A DNA stretch of 17,960 bases, taken from assembly GCA_046729855.1 (NCBI GenBank), contig JBKPHM010000037.1, forward strand, positions 1 through 17,960, written 5' to 3'. Shown in pieces: positions 7,371 to 15,052 of this stretch; the first letter of the stretch is position 1, and each line of letters begins with the position of its first letter. The stretch comes from DATHSY01 sp046729855. Its GTDB lineage: Bacteria; Actinomycetota; UBA4738; HRBIN12. The notes beneath the pieces are model-generated. The model made no database searches. It saw only the letters and a program-made list of their open reading frames with translations, and had not been told where the DNA came from. Position numbers and translations under genes: made by a program.

Positions 7371-9623
7371 CTATAGGAGACCTGTCTGGCGCGCGCGCTG
7401 GACCGCCTCCGAGCGCGAGGAAGCGCCGAGCTTCCGGTAGACCGTCTTCGTGTGCGAGTGGATCGTGTTCGGCGACAGGAACAGCGTGCGCGCGATGTCC
7501 CGCTTCGACATCCCTCGCTCGAGCAGCTGGAGGACTTCGAGCTCCCGTTCCGTCAGGGCGATACCGTCGGAGACACGCCGACGCGTCGGCGTGAGCGACC
7601 TGGCGACCCGTTCCAGATGCGCGCGTAGAACACCGGGATCGGCGTACGGCTCCACGATCGATCGAGCCTCCTCGAGCAGGGCCCGAGCGTCCGCGGCGGA
7701 CCCTCGCGCTCGTCGCACCGGCGCCAAGGCGAGGAGCGCGCTCGTCAGGAGCACCGGCGGCGCCGAGCCGCGCATGCGCTCGACGGAACGGGTGAGGAGC
7801 TCGTCCGCGTCGTCGAGCCTTCCCTGCGCGGCCCGGACGGCGCCCAGCACCCCATCCGCCCACGCTCCCGTCGCCGTTCCGGCCAGCCGGTGCGTCCCGG
7901 CAACCTGGACGGCGTCCGAAGCCCATCGCTCGGCCTCGGGGACACGTCCCTGCTCGAGCTCGGCCCACGCGAGCAGGCACCGAGCGCCCAGAGCGTTCAG
8001 CCATTGCTCGCTCATGGGCGCTTGGACAGCGGCGCGCTCCAGCAACGGCTTGGCTTCCGCGGAGCCACCCGACAGCAGCAGCGCCCAGCCCAACTGGACG
8101 TGCGTCGTCACCTGCCACATCGAGGCGCTGCCGCTCTCGAGCCGGAACGCCGTTCGGGCGGCGTCGAGCATCGCTCCGACGTCTCCACGAGGGGCGCTGG
8201 CCCGCAGGAGCGCTGCGCTCGCCTCGATCGAGCTTGCGCCGTCTGGCAGCGGCCCCTCGAACCCCGCCCGGGCCGCGTTTCCCATCGCGAGGTCCGCCTC
8301 CGCGTAGCGGCCCTGAAAGCTCCTGATCCACGCCTCGACCACGGACAGCCGGGCGTCGGCGATCACCCCCCGGCGAGGGAACGTCGCTATCCAGCTGTCC
8401 AGCGTGGCGAGACGCCCGCTCTCGAGCATCCTGAGGTAGTTCTCGCTCACGAGCATCGCCGCCGCGTCGACGTCGCCACCGTCGAGCGCGTGCCTGATCG
8501 CCTCGCCCGTCAGCCCGGCATCGCTTAGCCACCTGAACGCCCGGCGGTGCAAGTCCACGACGCGTCCCGGCTGCCGACGCTGAAGCTCGTCGAGCAGGAG
8601 CTCACGGAAGAGCCGGTGATACCGGTACCAGCGGCGCTCGTCGTCCAGCGGGACGATGAGCAGGTTGGCGCGCGCAAGCTCGGCGAGCACCGCGCCCGAC
8701 CCCTCGGTGTCGAGGACGGCGTCGCAAAGCGGTCCGGTTAGCCGGTCGAGGATCGAGGTCGTCAGCAGGAACTGTTGCGTGCGAGCGTCTTGCGCTTCGA
8801 GCACGACCTGCGTCAGGTACTCGCCGACGCGGCGGGTCGACCCGCCGACCCGGACGGCGGCGGCGTCCCGATCCTCTGCCCCTCGCAGCGAGAGGTACGC
8901 CAGATAGAGGGCAGCCGGCCACCCCTCCGTCCGGGCCCACAGCGACCGCACGGCGACGGGGCCGAGCCCGAGGTCCAGCTCGTCGTTCAGGAGCCGTTCG
9001 GTCTCCTCACGAGTGAAGCCGAGATCGCTCGCCCCCAGCTCGAGCAGGTCGAGGCTCACGCGCAGCTCTCCGAGCGGCAGCCGGGGATCCGACCGGGCCG
9101 ACAGCGCGACGGTGACGTTGGGAGGCCTCTCCTTCATGAATCGCGTGAGCGTCGTGACCGAGACCGGGTTCGTGATCCAGTGGAGGTCCTCGACCACGAC
9201 GACCACGTCCTCATCGAGCGCGGCGAGCGCGGAGACGAGTTTGGGAACCACCGCCTCGATGTCGAGCGCCGGAGACTTCGCCTCGGAACGGCGCTGGCCT
9301 TCTGCTCCGAGGGCCGATGCGACCGCGGCCGTCATGTACGTCCACAGCACCACCGGGTCGTCGTCGGCCGCGTCGAGGGAGAGCCATGCGAACGGCCGGG
9401 CGTCGGACCGGTTCCACTGCCCGAGGAGCGTCGTCTTCCCGAAGCCGGGCGGCGCGACCATCATCACGACGCCCTCGTGAGCTTCGAGCGTCTCGAGGAG
9501 CTGCGTCCGCGTGATCGTGCCGGGCCGATCTCGCGGCGGAAGAAGCTTGGCTGTGTTCTGCACGTCCGTGGGCATCGCGAACGGAAGCCGCTCCGCCGCA
9601 CGGTCCCTCGGACCCGTCGCCAC
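7371..9623 (-). CDS. MalT-like LuxR family ATP-binding transcriptional regulator (copy 2)
   Basis: A 750-residue regulator with the same architecture as its neighbour but well diverged in sequence. Walker A is APPGFGKTT (57-65), Walker B is VVVVVEDLHWI (about 140-150), followed by ALSARSDPRLPLGELR and TEGWPAALYLAYLSLRG, both typical of the MalT/LAL ATPase. A long helical repeat region precedes the LuxR domain at about 687-750 (LTERELEVLQLLERGMSKRDIARTLFLSPNTIHSHTKTVYRKL). The start is uncertain. GTG at 9623 gives the listed length but has no good ribosome-binding site; the ATG at 9575 (MPTDVQNTAKLLPP) also lacks one. It is divergent from the membrane protein/GH15 operon across 153 bases. Because MalT-type proteins often control glucan or disaccharide use, that operon is its most likely target, but this is inference. 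Confidence 0.92.
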   Translation of the reverse strand: MATGPRDRAAERLPFAMPTDVQNTAKLLPPRDRPGTITRTQLLETLEAHEGVVMMVAPPGFGKTTLLGQWNRSDARPFAWLSLDAADDDPVVLWTYMTAAVASALGAEGQRRSEAKSPALDIEAVVPKLVSALAALDEDVVVVVEDLHWITNPVSVTTLTRFMKERPPNVTVALSARSDPRLPLGELRVSLDLLELGASDLGFTREETERLLNDELDLGLGPVAVRSLWARTEGWPAALYLAYLSLRGAEDRDAAAVRVGGSTRRVGEYLTQVVLEAQDARTQQFLLTTSILDRLTGPLCDAVLDTEGSGAVLAELARANLLIVPLDDERRWYRYHRLFRELLLDELQRRQPGRVVDLHRRAFRWLSDAGLTGEAIRHALDGGDVDAAAMLVSENYLRMLESGRLATLDSWIATFPRRGVIADARLSVVEAWIRSFQGRYAEADLAMGNAARAGFEGPLPDGASSIEASAALLRASAPRGDVGAMLDAARTAFRLESGSASMWQVTTHVQLGWALLLSGGSAEAKPLLERAAVQAPMSEQWLNALGARCLLAWAELEQGRVPEAERWASDAVQVAGTHRLAGTATGAWADGVLGAVRAAQGRLDDADELLTRSVERMRGSAPPVLLTSALLALAPVRRARGSAADARALLEEARSIVEPYADPGVLRAHLERVARSLTPTRRRVSDGIALTERELEVLQLLERGMSKRDIARTLFLSPNTIHSHTKTVYRKLGASSRSEAVQRARQTGLL

Positions 9624-9776
9624 GGCATCCGACTATTGCACGCCCGGGAAACCGGCAACAAGGCCTCACGACTCATCCCGTCCGGGCGATGCGGTCCCTC
9701 CCGCCCGGCGCGACGATGCCGGGTGGCGGCAGCGCTCGCTGCAGGCCCTGGTTGCGTACGGATGTGGAGGGCGACG
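9624..9776. promoter_or_regulatory. Divergent promoter region with hairpin
   Basis: These 153 bases separate the minus-strand regulator copy 2 from the plus-strand membrane protein, so both promoters should lie here or nearby. CCGGGCG (9682-9688) and CGCCCGG (9702-9708) form a 7-bp stem with a 13-base loop. On the minus strand TTGTTG and CAATAGT are separated by 17 bases and end close to the GTG, a weak promoter-like pair that would give an almost leaderless transcript. GGAGG at 9766-9770 is the ribosome-binding site of the downstream gene. Confidence 0.35.
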
Positions 9777-11243
9777 ATGGCGGGATCGGGGCGAACGGAT
9801 GGACCGGCCGGGCAGTCCGTCGAGACGCCCGACCCGGGCACCGCGGACACGGACGTGGAACGACTGCGGGCCGAGAACCTCCAGCTGCGGAAGGAGCTCG
9901 GGTCGCTCCGTGACGCGCCCGGCGCGCCGCCTGGTCGGAGCCGGATCCGCGCCGTTGGGGCGGCGGTGCTGGGCGCCCTGATGGCGCTCTCGCTGGTCGC
10001 GGCCACGGTCGGGATCTGGGTCGATCGGACGATCTGGAACACGGATCGGTACCTCGAGCTGGTCGCCCCGATCGCGGACGATCGTGCGGTGACGGACCCC
10101 CTGGCGGCGAGGCTCACCGCCGACGTCTTCGAGGCCCTCGACCTGCAGGCCCGCGTCGAGGAGGCACTTGCCTCGATCCCGAGGCTCCCGGCTTCGGCGG
10201 CGTTCCTGGCCGGCCCGATCAGCTCGGGCGCGGAGAACGCGATCCGCGGTCAGGTCGAGACCTTCCTCTCGTCCGAGGTGTTCCACGACATCTGGGTCGA
10301 GCTGAATCGACGGCTCCACACGAAGATCGTCGCGCTGCTCGAGGGGAACTACGACGAGCTGCCCAACGTCTCGGTCGAGGGTGGCGTCGTCCAGCTCAAC
10401 CTGGTCTCGGTCCTCGCACAGGTCCTCCGGCAGGTCGTCACGACCGGCGTCAACGGACTCGGCCTCGACGTGACCGTCCCCGAGATCCCCTCCTCCCTGG
10501 ACGCCTCGGCCGCGATCGAGCGGCTCGGGAGCGCGCTCGGCGTGAGTCTGCCCGAGGACTTCGGACAGGTCACGATCATGACCGAGGCGCAGCTGACCGA
10601 CTATCAGGAGGCGGCGAGAACGCTCGACCGGCTCGGAGGTGCTCTCGCCCTCCTAGCCGTCGTGCTGCTCGGTCTCACGCTGCTCGTGGCACGCGACCGT
10701 CGTCGCGCCCTGATCTGGCTTGGCGTTGGCAGCGTGGCCGCGCTGTTCCTCGGCGGGATCTTCATCCGCCGCATGGAGGCCCGTATCGTCGACTCGATCG
10801 AGGGGCCGGCCGCGCAGGCCGCGGCCCGTGACGTCTTCGCCCAGGTCAGCGAGAGCCTGCGCGAGGCCGGCATCGTCGTGGGCGTCGTGGCCCTCCTGAT
10901 CGCCCTGGGTGCCTACCTTGCAGGCCGGCCCCCGTGGCTGACGAAGGCGGTCGCGGCCGTCCGCCGGGCGACGGCGGAGCGGGAGGGCGGCAGCGACCTC
11001 CAGGTCTGGGTCGCCCGCCACTCCGACGCGACGCGGATCGGCGGCATCGTCCTCGCCGTCCTGATCCTGTTCGTCACAGGGATCGACTGGCTGCCGGTGG
11101 CGATCGTGGGGGCGCTCCTCGCCTTGGTGCTCTGGCAGATCGCGGTCGCGGAGCGGCGAACGGCCGTCGTCGACATCTCGGGCCACCCAGAGCCGGGCGT
11201 CGACGTGGCCGACGAGGGCGTCTCAACGAGGCGGTCCCGATGA
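9777..11243 (+). CDS. Uncharacterised actinobacterial integral membrane protein, N-terminal coiled coil
   Basis: I recognise the general type (actinobacterial multi-helix membrane protein) but know no function. The 488 residues begin with about 55 hydrophilic residues holding a short leucine-heptad stretch (VERLRAENLQLRKELGSL, 27-44). A membrane helix follows at about 58-82, then an approximately 200-residue region, probably extracytoplasmic, beginning WVDRTIWNTDRYLELVAPIA, with many short amphipathic helices. Five further predicted membrane helices lie near 286-306, 310-330, 364-382, 422-436 and 438-457, followed by a short hydrophilic tail. The ATG at 9777 has GGAGG six bases upstream; longer in-frame extensions run into the opposite-strand regulator and are not credible. 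Its stop overlaps the start of the GH15 gene in ATGA, so translation is probably coupled and the products may act together at the envelope. Confidence 0.82.
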   Translation: MAGSGRTDGPAGQSVETPDPGTADTDVERLRAENLQLRKELGSLRDAPGAPPGRSRIRAVGAAVLGALMALSLVAATVGIWVDRTIWNTDRYLELVAPIADDRAVTDPLAARLTADVFEALDLQARVEEALASIPRLPASAAFLAGPISSGAENAIRGQVETFLSSEVFHDIWVELNRRLHTKIVALLEGNYDELPNVSVEGGVVQLNLVSVLAQVLRQVVTTGVNGLGLDVTVPEIPSSLDASAAIERLGSALGVSLPEDFGQVTIMTEAQLTDYQEAARTLDRLGGALALLAVVLLGLTLLVARDRRRALIWLGVGSVAALFLGGIFIRRMEARIVDSIEGPAAQAAARDVFAQVSESLREAGIVVGVVALLIALGAYLAGRPPWLTKAVAAVRRATAEREGGSDLQVWVARHSDATRIGGIVLAVLILFVTGIDWLPVAIVGALLALVLWQIAVAERRTAVVDISGHPEPGVDVADEGVSTRRSR

Positions 11244-13174
11244 GCTTGCCCGATCATGACGCAGCGCTGGCTCCCGACGTCACGTCCGCGTCGTCGGACG
11301 TCTCCGCGACCGCGACCCCTTACGTCTCCCCGTTCGCGCCGATCGCCGACTACGCGTTCCTGTCGGACTGCCATACGGGCGCGTTGCTCGCCCCCGACGG
11401 CTCGGTCGACTGGCTCTGCCTGCCGGCGTTCGACGGGCCGAGCCTGTTCGGCGCGCTGCTCGATCGGCAGGCCGGCTCGCTGCGACTCGGACCCTTCGGG
11501 ATCAACGTGCCGACGTCCCGTGCGTACGAGGCGGGGACGAACACGATCGTCACCACATGGCACACGCCCACGGGCTGGCTCATCGTCCGGACGGCGCTGA
11601 CGATGGGGCCGGCCACGGACGAGGACCGCGTCACGCCGCACACCCGTCCGCCGGCCGACGACGACGCGGACCACATGCTCGTCCAGACGGTCGAGTGCCT
11701 CGACGGCGAGGTCGAGGTCGACCTCGTCTGCGAGCCGGTCTTCGACTACGGGCGGGCGCCGGCCGCGTGGACGCTCGTCGACGGGACGCGCCGTGTCGCG
11801 GATGCGCGCGCCGCTGGGATCACCGTTCGCCTCCGAGCGGACATGCCTCTCGGAATCGAGGGGAACCGCGCCCGCGGGCGGCACGCGCTCCGCGCCGGCG
11901 AGAAGCTCTTCTGCGCGCTGTCATGGGACGAGGAGTTGAACACGCCGACGACCGCGGACGAAGCGGCGGCCCGCCTGGACGCGACGACCAAGTTCTGGCG
12001 CTCGTGGCTGGGCCGTGCGCGGATGCCGGACCATCGCTGGCGGGAGCCGCTCGTGCGGTCGGCGCTGGCGATCAAGGGACTCACGTACATGCCCACCGGC
12101 GCGACGATCGCGGCGCTCACGACGTCGCTCCCCGAGACGCCGGGCGGCGAGCGGAACTGGGACTACCGGTACGCATGGATGCGGGACACGACCTTCACGC
12201 TCCAGGCGCTGCATTTCCTGAACCTCGACTGGGAGGCGGACGAGTTCATGCAGTTCGTCGCCGACCTCGAGCCGAACCCCGACGGCAGCCTGCAGATCAT
12301 GTACGGGATCGACGGTCGGCGGGACCTCACCGAGTCCATCGTCGACGGCCTTTCCGGGTACGAGGGCGCGCGCCCGGTCCGGATCGGCAACGGCGCGTTC
12401 GCCCAGCGACAGAACGACGTCTTCGGCGCGGTCCTCGACTCGATCCTGTTGCGCTCCATCCGCAGCCAGCGCCTGCCGAGCCGGCTGTGGCCGATCGTCG
12501 AGTCGCAGGCCACGTGCGCCGAGAAGATCTGGCGCGAGCCGGATCAGGGGATCTGGGAGGCCCGCGGCCGGCCGCAGCACTACGTGTCCTCGAAGCTGAT
12601 GTGCTGGGTCGCGCTCGACCGCGCCTCGAAGCTCGCACAGATCCGGGGCGACGGCGGGCTCGCCTCCGCGTGGCGCGAGACCGCCGAGGAGATCCGCGAG
12701 GAGATCCTCACGCGCGGCGTGCGGGCCGACGGCGTCCTGCGTCAGCATTACGAGACCGATGCGCTCGACGCCTCGGCGCTGCTGGCGTCGATCTTCGGCT
12801 TCCTTCGACCCGATGACGAACGGATGCGCAACACCGTCCTCGCCATCGCCGACGACCTCACGGAGAACGGCTTCGTCCTTCGTTACCGCGTCGAGCAGAC
12901 CGACGATGGCCTGTCGGGCAGGGAGGGGACGTTCCTGATCTGCTCCTTCTGGCTCGTGTCGGGCCTGGCCGCGATCGGCGATGAGGCTCGGGCGCGCGAC
13001 CTGATGGAGCGATTGCTACACGTCGCTTCGCCGCTCGGGCTCTATGCCGAGGAGTACGACGCCGGATCCGGCCGGCTCCTCGGGAACTTCCCGCAGGCGT
13101 TCTCCCATCTGGCGCTGATCGAGGCCGCAGCGCGCATCATCGTGGCCGAACGGCTGCGCGAGCTCGGCGGCTGA
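11240..13174 (+). CDS. Glycoside hydrolase family 15 (glucoamylase/alpha,alpha-trehalase-like)
   Basis: This 644-residue enzyme should hydrolyse alpha-glucosidic bonds, releasing glucose from an alpha-glucan or trehalose. The N-terminal beta-sandwich domain opens with IADYAFLSDCHTGALLAPDGSVDWLCLPAFDGPSLFGALLD, a hallmark of bacterial GH15 proteins. The catalytic (alpha/alpha)6 barrel contains GGERNWDYRYAWMRDTTFTLQAL, the likely general acid E440 in GIWEARG, and the likely general base E604 or E605 in YAEEYDAGSG, before LLGNFPQAFSHLALIEAA. No signal peptide is visible, so it is probably cytoplasmic and acts on stored reserves. Mycobacterial relatives of this form are trehalases; sequence reading alone cannot choose between trehalase and glucoamylase. 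The start ATG overlaps the upstream membrane-protein stop by four bases. It converges on the second DUF1269 gene. Confidence 0.93.
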   Translation: MSLPDHDAALAPDVTSASSDVSATATPYVSPFAPIADYAFLSDCHTGALLAPDGSVDWLCLPAFDGPSLFGALLDRQAGSLRLGPFGINVPTSRAYEAGTNTIVTTWHTPTGWLIVRTALTMGPATDEDRVTPHTRPPADDDADHMLVQTVECLDGEVEVDLVCEPVFDYGRAPAAWTLVDGTRRVADARAAGITVRLRADMPLGIEGNRARGRHALRAGEKLFCALSWDEELNTPTTADEAAARLDATTKFWRSWLGRARMPDHRWREPLVRSALAIKGLTYMPTGATIAALTTSLPETPGGERNWDYRYAWMRDTTFTLQALHFLNLDWEADEFMQFVADLEPNPDGSLQIMYGIDGRRDLTESIVDGLSGYEGARPVRIGNGAFAQRQNDVFGAVLDSILLRSIRSQRLPSRLWPIVESQATCAEKIWREPDQGIWEARGRPQHYVSSKLMCWVALDRASKLAQIRGDGGLASAWRETAEEIREEILTRGVRADGVLRQHYETDALDASALLASIFGFLRPDDERMRNTVLAIADDLTENGFVLRYRVEQTDDGLSGREGTFLICSFWLVSGLAAIGDEARARDLMERLLHVASPLGLYAEEYDAGSGRLLGNFPQAFSHLALIEAAARIIVAERLRELGG

Positions 13175-13176
13175 TC

Positions 13177-13217
13177 GGTTCCCGGCATCGCGAACCCCGA
13201 CGAGGCCGCGCTCGGCC
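13177..13217. terminator. Possible terminator hairpins between GH15 and DUF1269 copy B
   Basis: The 60-base gap between these convergent genes holds GGTTC (13177-13181) paired with GAACC (13192-13196) and GGCCG (13204-13208) paired with CGGCC (13213-13217). The stems are only five pairs long and no T-tract is seen, so this is a weak call supported mainly by position. Confidence 0.35.
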
Positions 13218-13234
13218 GCACAGCCAGTCCGGCG

Positions 13235-13741
13235 TCAGTCGACGTGATTGGACCCGTGGAACGCGCGCCGGAGAGCCGTCGCCGTGTCCCTGGGGATGTG
13301 CGCCTCGAGGACCGTTCCTCCAAAGGGGTCGAGCGCTCCGACCACCTCGTCGACCGAGACCTTGTCGACGAGCACGAACAGCGCCGACGTCCCGGGAGCG
13401 ACCTCCTTGCGGAGGCGCTCCTCGAACGACGCATCGATCGCGGCGCGGACGCCCGACCGCTCGAACTCCTCGAGGACAGGGGCGAGATCAGAACCGATCG
13501 GCATGTCGAGCATTGGGATGAAGAACAGCATCGCGAAGAGCCATTCCCAGAACAGCCCCCAAGGTGGTTGCTCGCCGCCGATCACCGCACTCGTGATCGT
13601 CTTGAACCCACCCGCCTCGTCGCGGATGATCCCCGCGATCTCGTCGCGGCGGATGACGAAGTCACGGCTGTAGCTCTCGAGCTCGTCCATCGCCAGTCTC
13701 GCCGTGACGGGATCCGGATACACGAGGGCGATCAGTTGCAT
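13235..13741 (-). CDS. DUF1269-like protein, degenerate glycine zipper (copy B)
   Basis: A 168-residue paralog of the protein at 4383-4883. The flanks match closely: QLIALVYPDPVTARLAMDELE, IIRDEAGGFKTIT and VAPGTSALFVLVDKVSVDEVVGALDPFGGTVLEAHI. The central segment keeps the aromatic hydrophobic core (GLFWEWLFAMLFFIPML), but the glycine-zipper half (FGAGLGALMGKVEQTG in copy A) has become IGSDLAPVLEEFERSG, with proline and acidic residues. Function is unknown, and the membrane mode of the two copies may differ. The ATG at 13741 is preceded by GAGGGG about 6 bases upstream; a longer in-frame start at 13804 lacks homology to copy A. It lies 130 bases downstream of the DUF6325-SHOCT-YggT-DUF2550-like run on the same strand and may have its own promoter. 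Confidence 0.85.
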   Translation of the reverse strand: MQLIALVYPDPVTARLAMDELESYSRDFVIRRDEIAGIIRDEAGGFKTITSAVIGGEQPPWGLFWEWLFAMLFFIPMLDMPIGSDLAPVLEEFERSGVRAAIDASFEERLRKEVAPGTSALFVLVDKVSVDEVVGALDPFGGTVLEAHIPRDTATALRRAFHGSNHVD

Positions 13742-13837
13742 GGCTTCCCCTCTCCCCGGATCGCATGCCGGGCAGGCGGACGCACTCGCAAACGATGAGC
13801 ACATCGGCCCCGGGGGGCATCGCCTCGATGGGATGAT

Positions 13838-13859
13838 TCCGCGGCCCCACGAGCCCGCG
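13838..13859 (-). terminator. Possible weak terminator hairpin after the DUF2550-like gene
   Basis: CCGCGG at 13838-13843 and 13854-13859 can pair around a 10-base loop, about 12-34 bases beyond the TAG of the DUF2550-like gene. Each arm is itself palindromic and there is no T-tract. Transcription may well continue into the DUF1269 gene. Confidence 0.25.
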
Positions 13860-13871
13860 GGACCGACGGTC

Positions 13872-14309
13872 CTACGGCCGGTCTGCTGGGCGGGCTCGCG
13901 CGAGCGTCCCGGCGGCAGTCATGAACGGGCCGGCGAGATCGTCCGCGCAGTCAGCGTCGGCGATGACGTCGACGGTCGACCCATCGTCGAGCGTCAACCG
14001 CAGCGAAACGGACCGCCGCCGGCCCGTGATGTCCATGGTTGGCTCGAGCACGCCATACGCCGTGCGGACTCCGAGCACCCGCGTCGTGGCGCGAAGGGGC
14101 CCGTACCGCAGGACCAGGACGTCGTGCACCCACCGCGCCTCCGCGGCGCGGGCACGGCCCGATCCCTCACGCTCGGCGACGGGTCGGATCCGACAGGCGA
14201 ACCCTCCCTGCCGTCGCTGGACCGCCCGTCTCCGGCGCCAGATCGCAACAGCGAACACGCACCCGGCCGCACCGAGCACGACCGCTCCCGTCGCCAAGAG
14301 GTCGATCAT
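13872..14309 (-). CDS. Small membrane-anchored protein, DUF2550-like
   Basis: A 145-residue protein with one N-terminal membrane helix (MIDLLATGAVVLGAAGCVFAV), an arginine-rich stop-transfer (WRRRRAVQRRQ), then a soluble beta-rich domain with GGFACRIRP, RWVHDVLVLRYGPLRATTRVLGVRT and SLRLTLDDGSTVDVIADADCADDLAGPF. This layout resembles actinobacterial DUF2550 proteins (short anchor, G-F-x-C-x-x-R, a W-x-x-x-v-x-R-Y-like strand), but the similarity is partial and I give it as a hypothesis. Orientation by the positive-inside rule puts the soluble domain in the cytoplasm. The ATG overlaps the stop of the YggT-like gene upstream by four bases (ATGA), so the two are translationally coupled and this is the last gene of the run. 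Confidence 0.7.
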   Translation of the reverse strand: MIDLLATGAVVLGAAGCVFAVAIWRRRRAVQRRQGGFACRIRPVAEREGSGRARAAEARWVHDVLVLRYGPLRATTRVLGVRTAYGVLEPTMDITGRRRSVSLRLTLDDGSTVDVIADADCADDLAGPFMTAAGTLARARPADRP

Positions 14310-14758
14310 GTGCTCGACCGCTGCGGCGTCTCGGCACGTGCGGCAGAGTCGGGGACCGAGACGTACGGGGGCGCGGAGGCGTCCGCCGCGGGCGCCGTGA
14401 CGCGCGCTCGCTCCGCGGCCGCCATCCTACCGTCGATCCAGTAGAGCAGTGCGTGCATCCCCATCGCGAGCATCCCGTAGGCGAAGATCCCAAACAGCAA
14501 CGAGGCGTCGAAGACCGAGCCACTCTCGCCTTCGACCGCGGGAAAGATGCCGCGGAACGGCTGCATCAGGATCCGTGTCGCTCGCTCCACCCACTGGACG
14601 AACGGCGCCGACTCGTTCGCGTTGAACAGCTCAAGGAAGAACGCCGTCGACAGGAACGCGATCGCGGTCACGGCGAACGCGTACGCCATCCACGTCAGGA
14701 CGCGACTGATCCGGTAGACGGGGCTGTGTTTGCGCTCCCCCGACGCCGTCGCCGACAC
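14306..14758 (-). CDS. YggT family membrane protein
   Basis: A 150-residue protein with two main hydrophobic segments (about 20-46, RVLTWMAYAFAVTAIAFLST, and about 86-110, ASLLFGIFAYGMLAMGMHALLYWI). Between them lies the signature FVQWVERATRILMQPFRGIFP, which resembles the P-x-R-x-x-x-P loop of YggT (CcmB/YlmG-like) proteins. YggT proteins are small integral membrane proteins connected in various bacteria with osmotic tolerance or division-site membrane organisation; no activity can be read from the sequence. The C-terminal 40 residues are a hydrophilic, alanine/serine-rich tail. The start is a GTG at 14758 preceded by GGAGGGAGGG, which lies in the 18-base gap after the SHOCT gene. The stop overlaps the next gene start by four bases. 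Confidence 0.75.
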   Translation of the reverse strand: MSATASGERKHSPVYRISRVLTWMAYAFAVTAIAFLSTAFFLELFNANESAPFVQWVERATRILMQPFRGIFPAVEGESGSVFDASLLFGIFAYGMLAMGMHALLYWIDGRMAAAERARVTAPAADASAPPYVSVPDSAARAETPQRSST

Positions 14759-14776
14759 CGTCGGACCCTCCCTCCG

Positions 14777-15052
14777 TCAGCCGGCCAGGATCTTCGCCTT
14801 CTGCGCCTCGAACTCCGCCTCGGTCAGCACGCCGGACGCCTTGAGCTCGGCGATCGCCCTCAGCTGCTCGATCGTGTCTTGCGTCGTCTCGCCCGCTGGC
14901 GGAGCGCCGGCCGGCTCGTACTGCGTCGGCTGAGCGTACTGCTCCTGCGCCGCCCAGCGGTTCGCCTGACGGCGGGACACCCGATTCGACACGGCCGTCG
15001 CCGTCCCGGCGACCACGGCGGTTCGCGCAACTCCACGGATGAGTCCAGGCAT
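14777..15052 (-). CDS. SHOCT domain small protein
   Basis: A 91-residue protein. The first 30 residues (MPGLIRGVARTAVVAGTATAVSNRVSRRQ) are a weakly hydrophobic amphipathic segment. A glutamine/proline-rich linker follows, then a SHOCT module at about 60-91: DTIEQLRAIAELKASGVLTEAEFEAQKAKILAG, with the typical leucine ladder and G-V-L-T-E-A-E-F-E-x-x-K core. SHOCT is a short C-terminal helical module thought to mediate oligomerisation or protein contacts. The ATG at 15052 directly abuts the TAG of the DUF6325 gene, with GAGAGGAG about 10 bases upstream inside that gene. A SHOCT protein straight after DUF6325 is a recurrent arrangement in actinobacteria as I recall it, suggesting the two products work together. 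Confidence 0.88.
   Translation of the reverse strand: MPGLIRGVARTAVVAGTATAVSNRVSRRQANRWAAQEQYAQPTQYEPAGAPPAGETTQDTIEQLRAIAELKASGVLTEAEFEAQKAKILAG

Noticed and set aside
5868..7376. 502-codon plus-strand frame opposite regulator copy 1
   Set aside because: It is antisense to a well-supported MalT-like gene, has no motifs, and is rich in R, E, D and P, as expected from the codon structure of the opposite strand.
9818..9834. CAGTCCGTCGAGACG also occurs at 4887-4901 in the convergent terminator region
   Set aside because: The copy near 9818 is inside the coding start of the membrane protein, lacks the complementary arm, and is likely a chance match in GC-rich sequence.
11557..12816. 419-codon plus-strand frame inside GH15
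   Set aside because: It is out of frame with the GH15 gene, which has catalytic motifs in the correct frame. The alternative product is low-complexity A/R/G.
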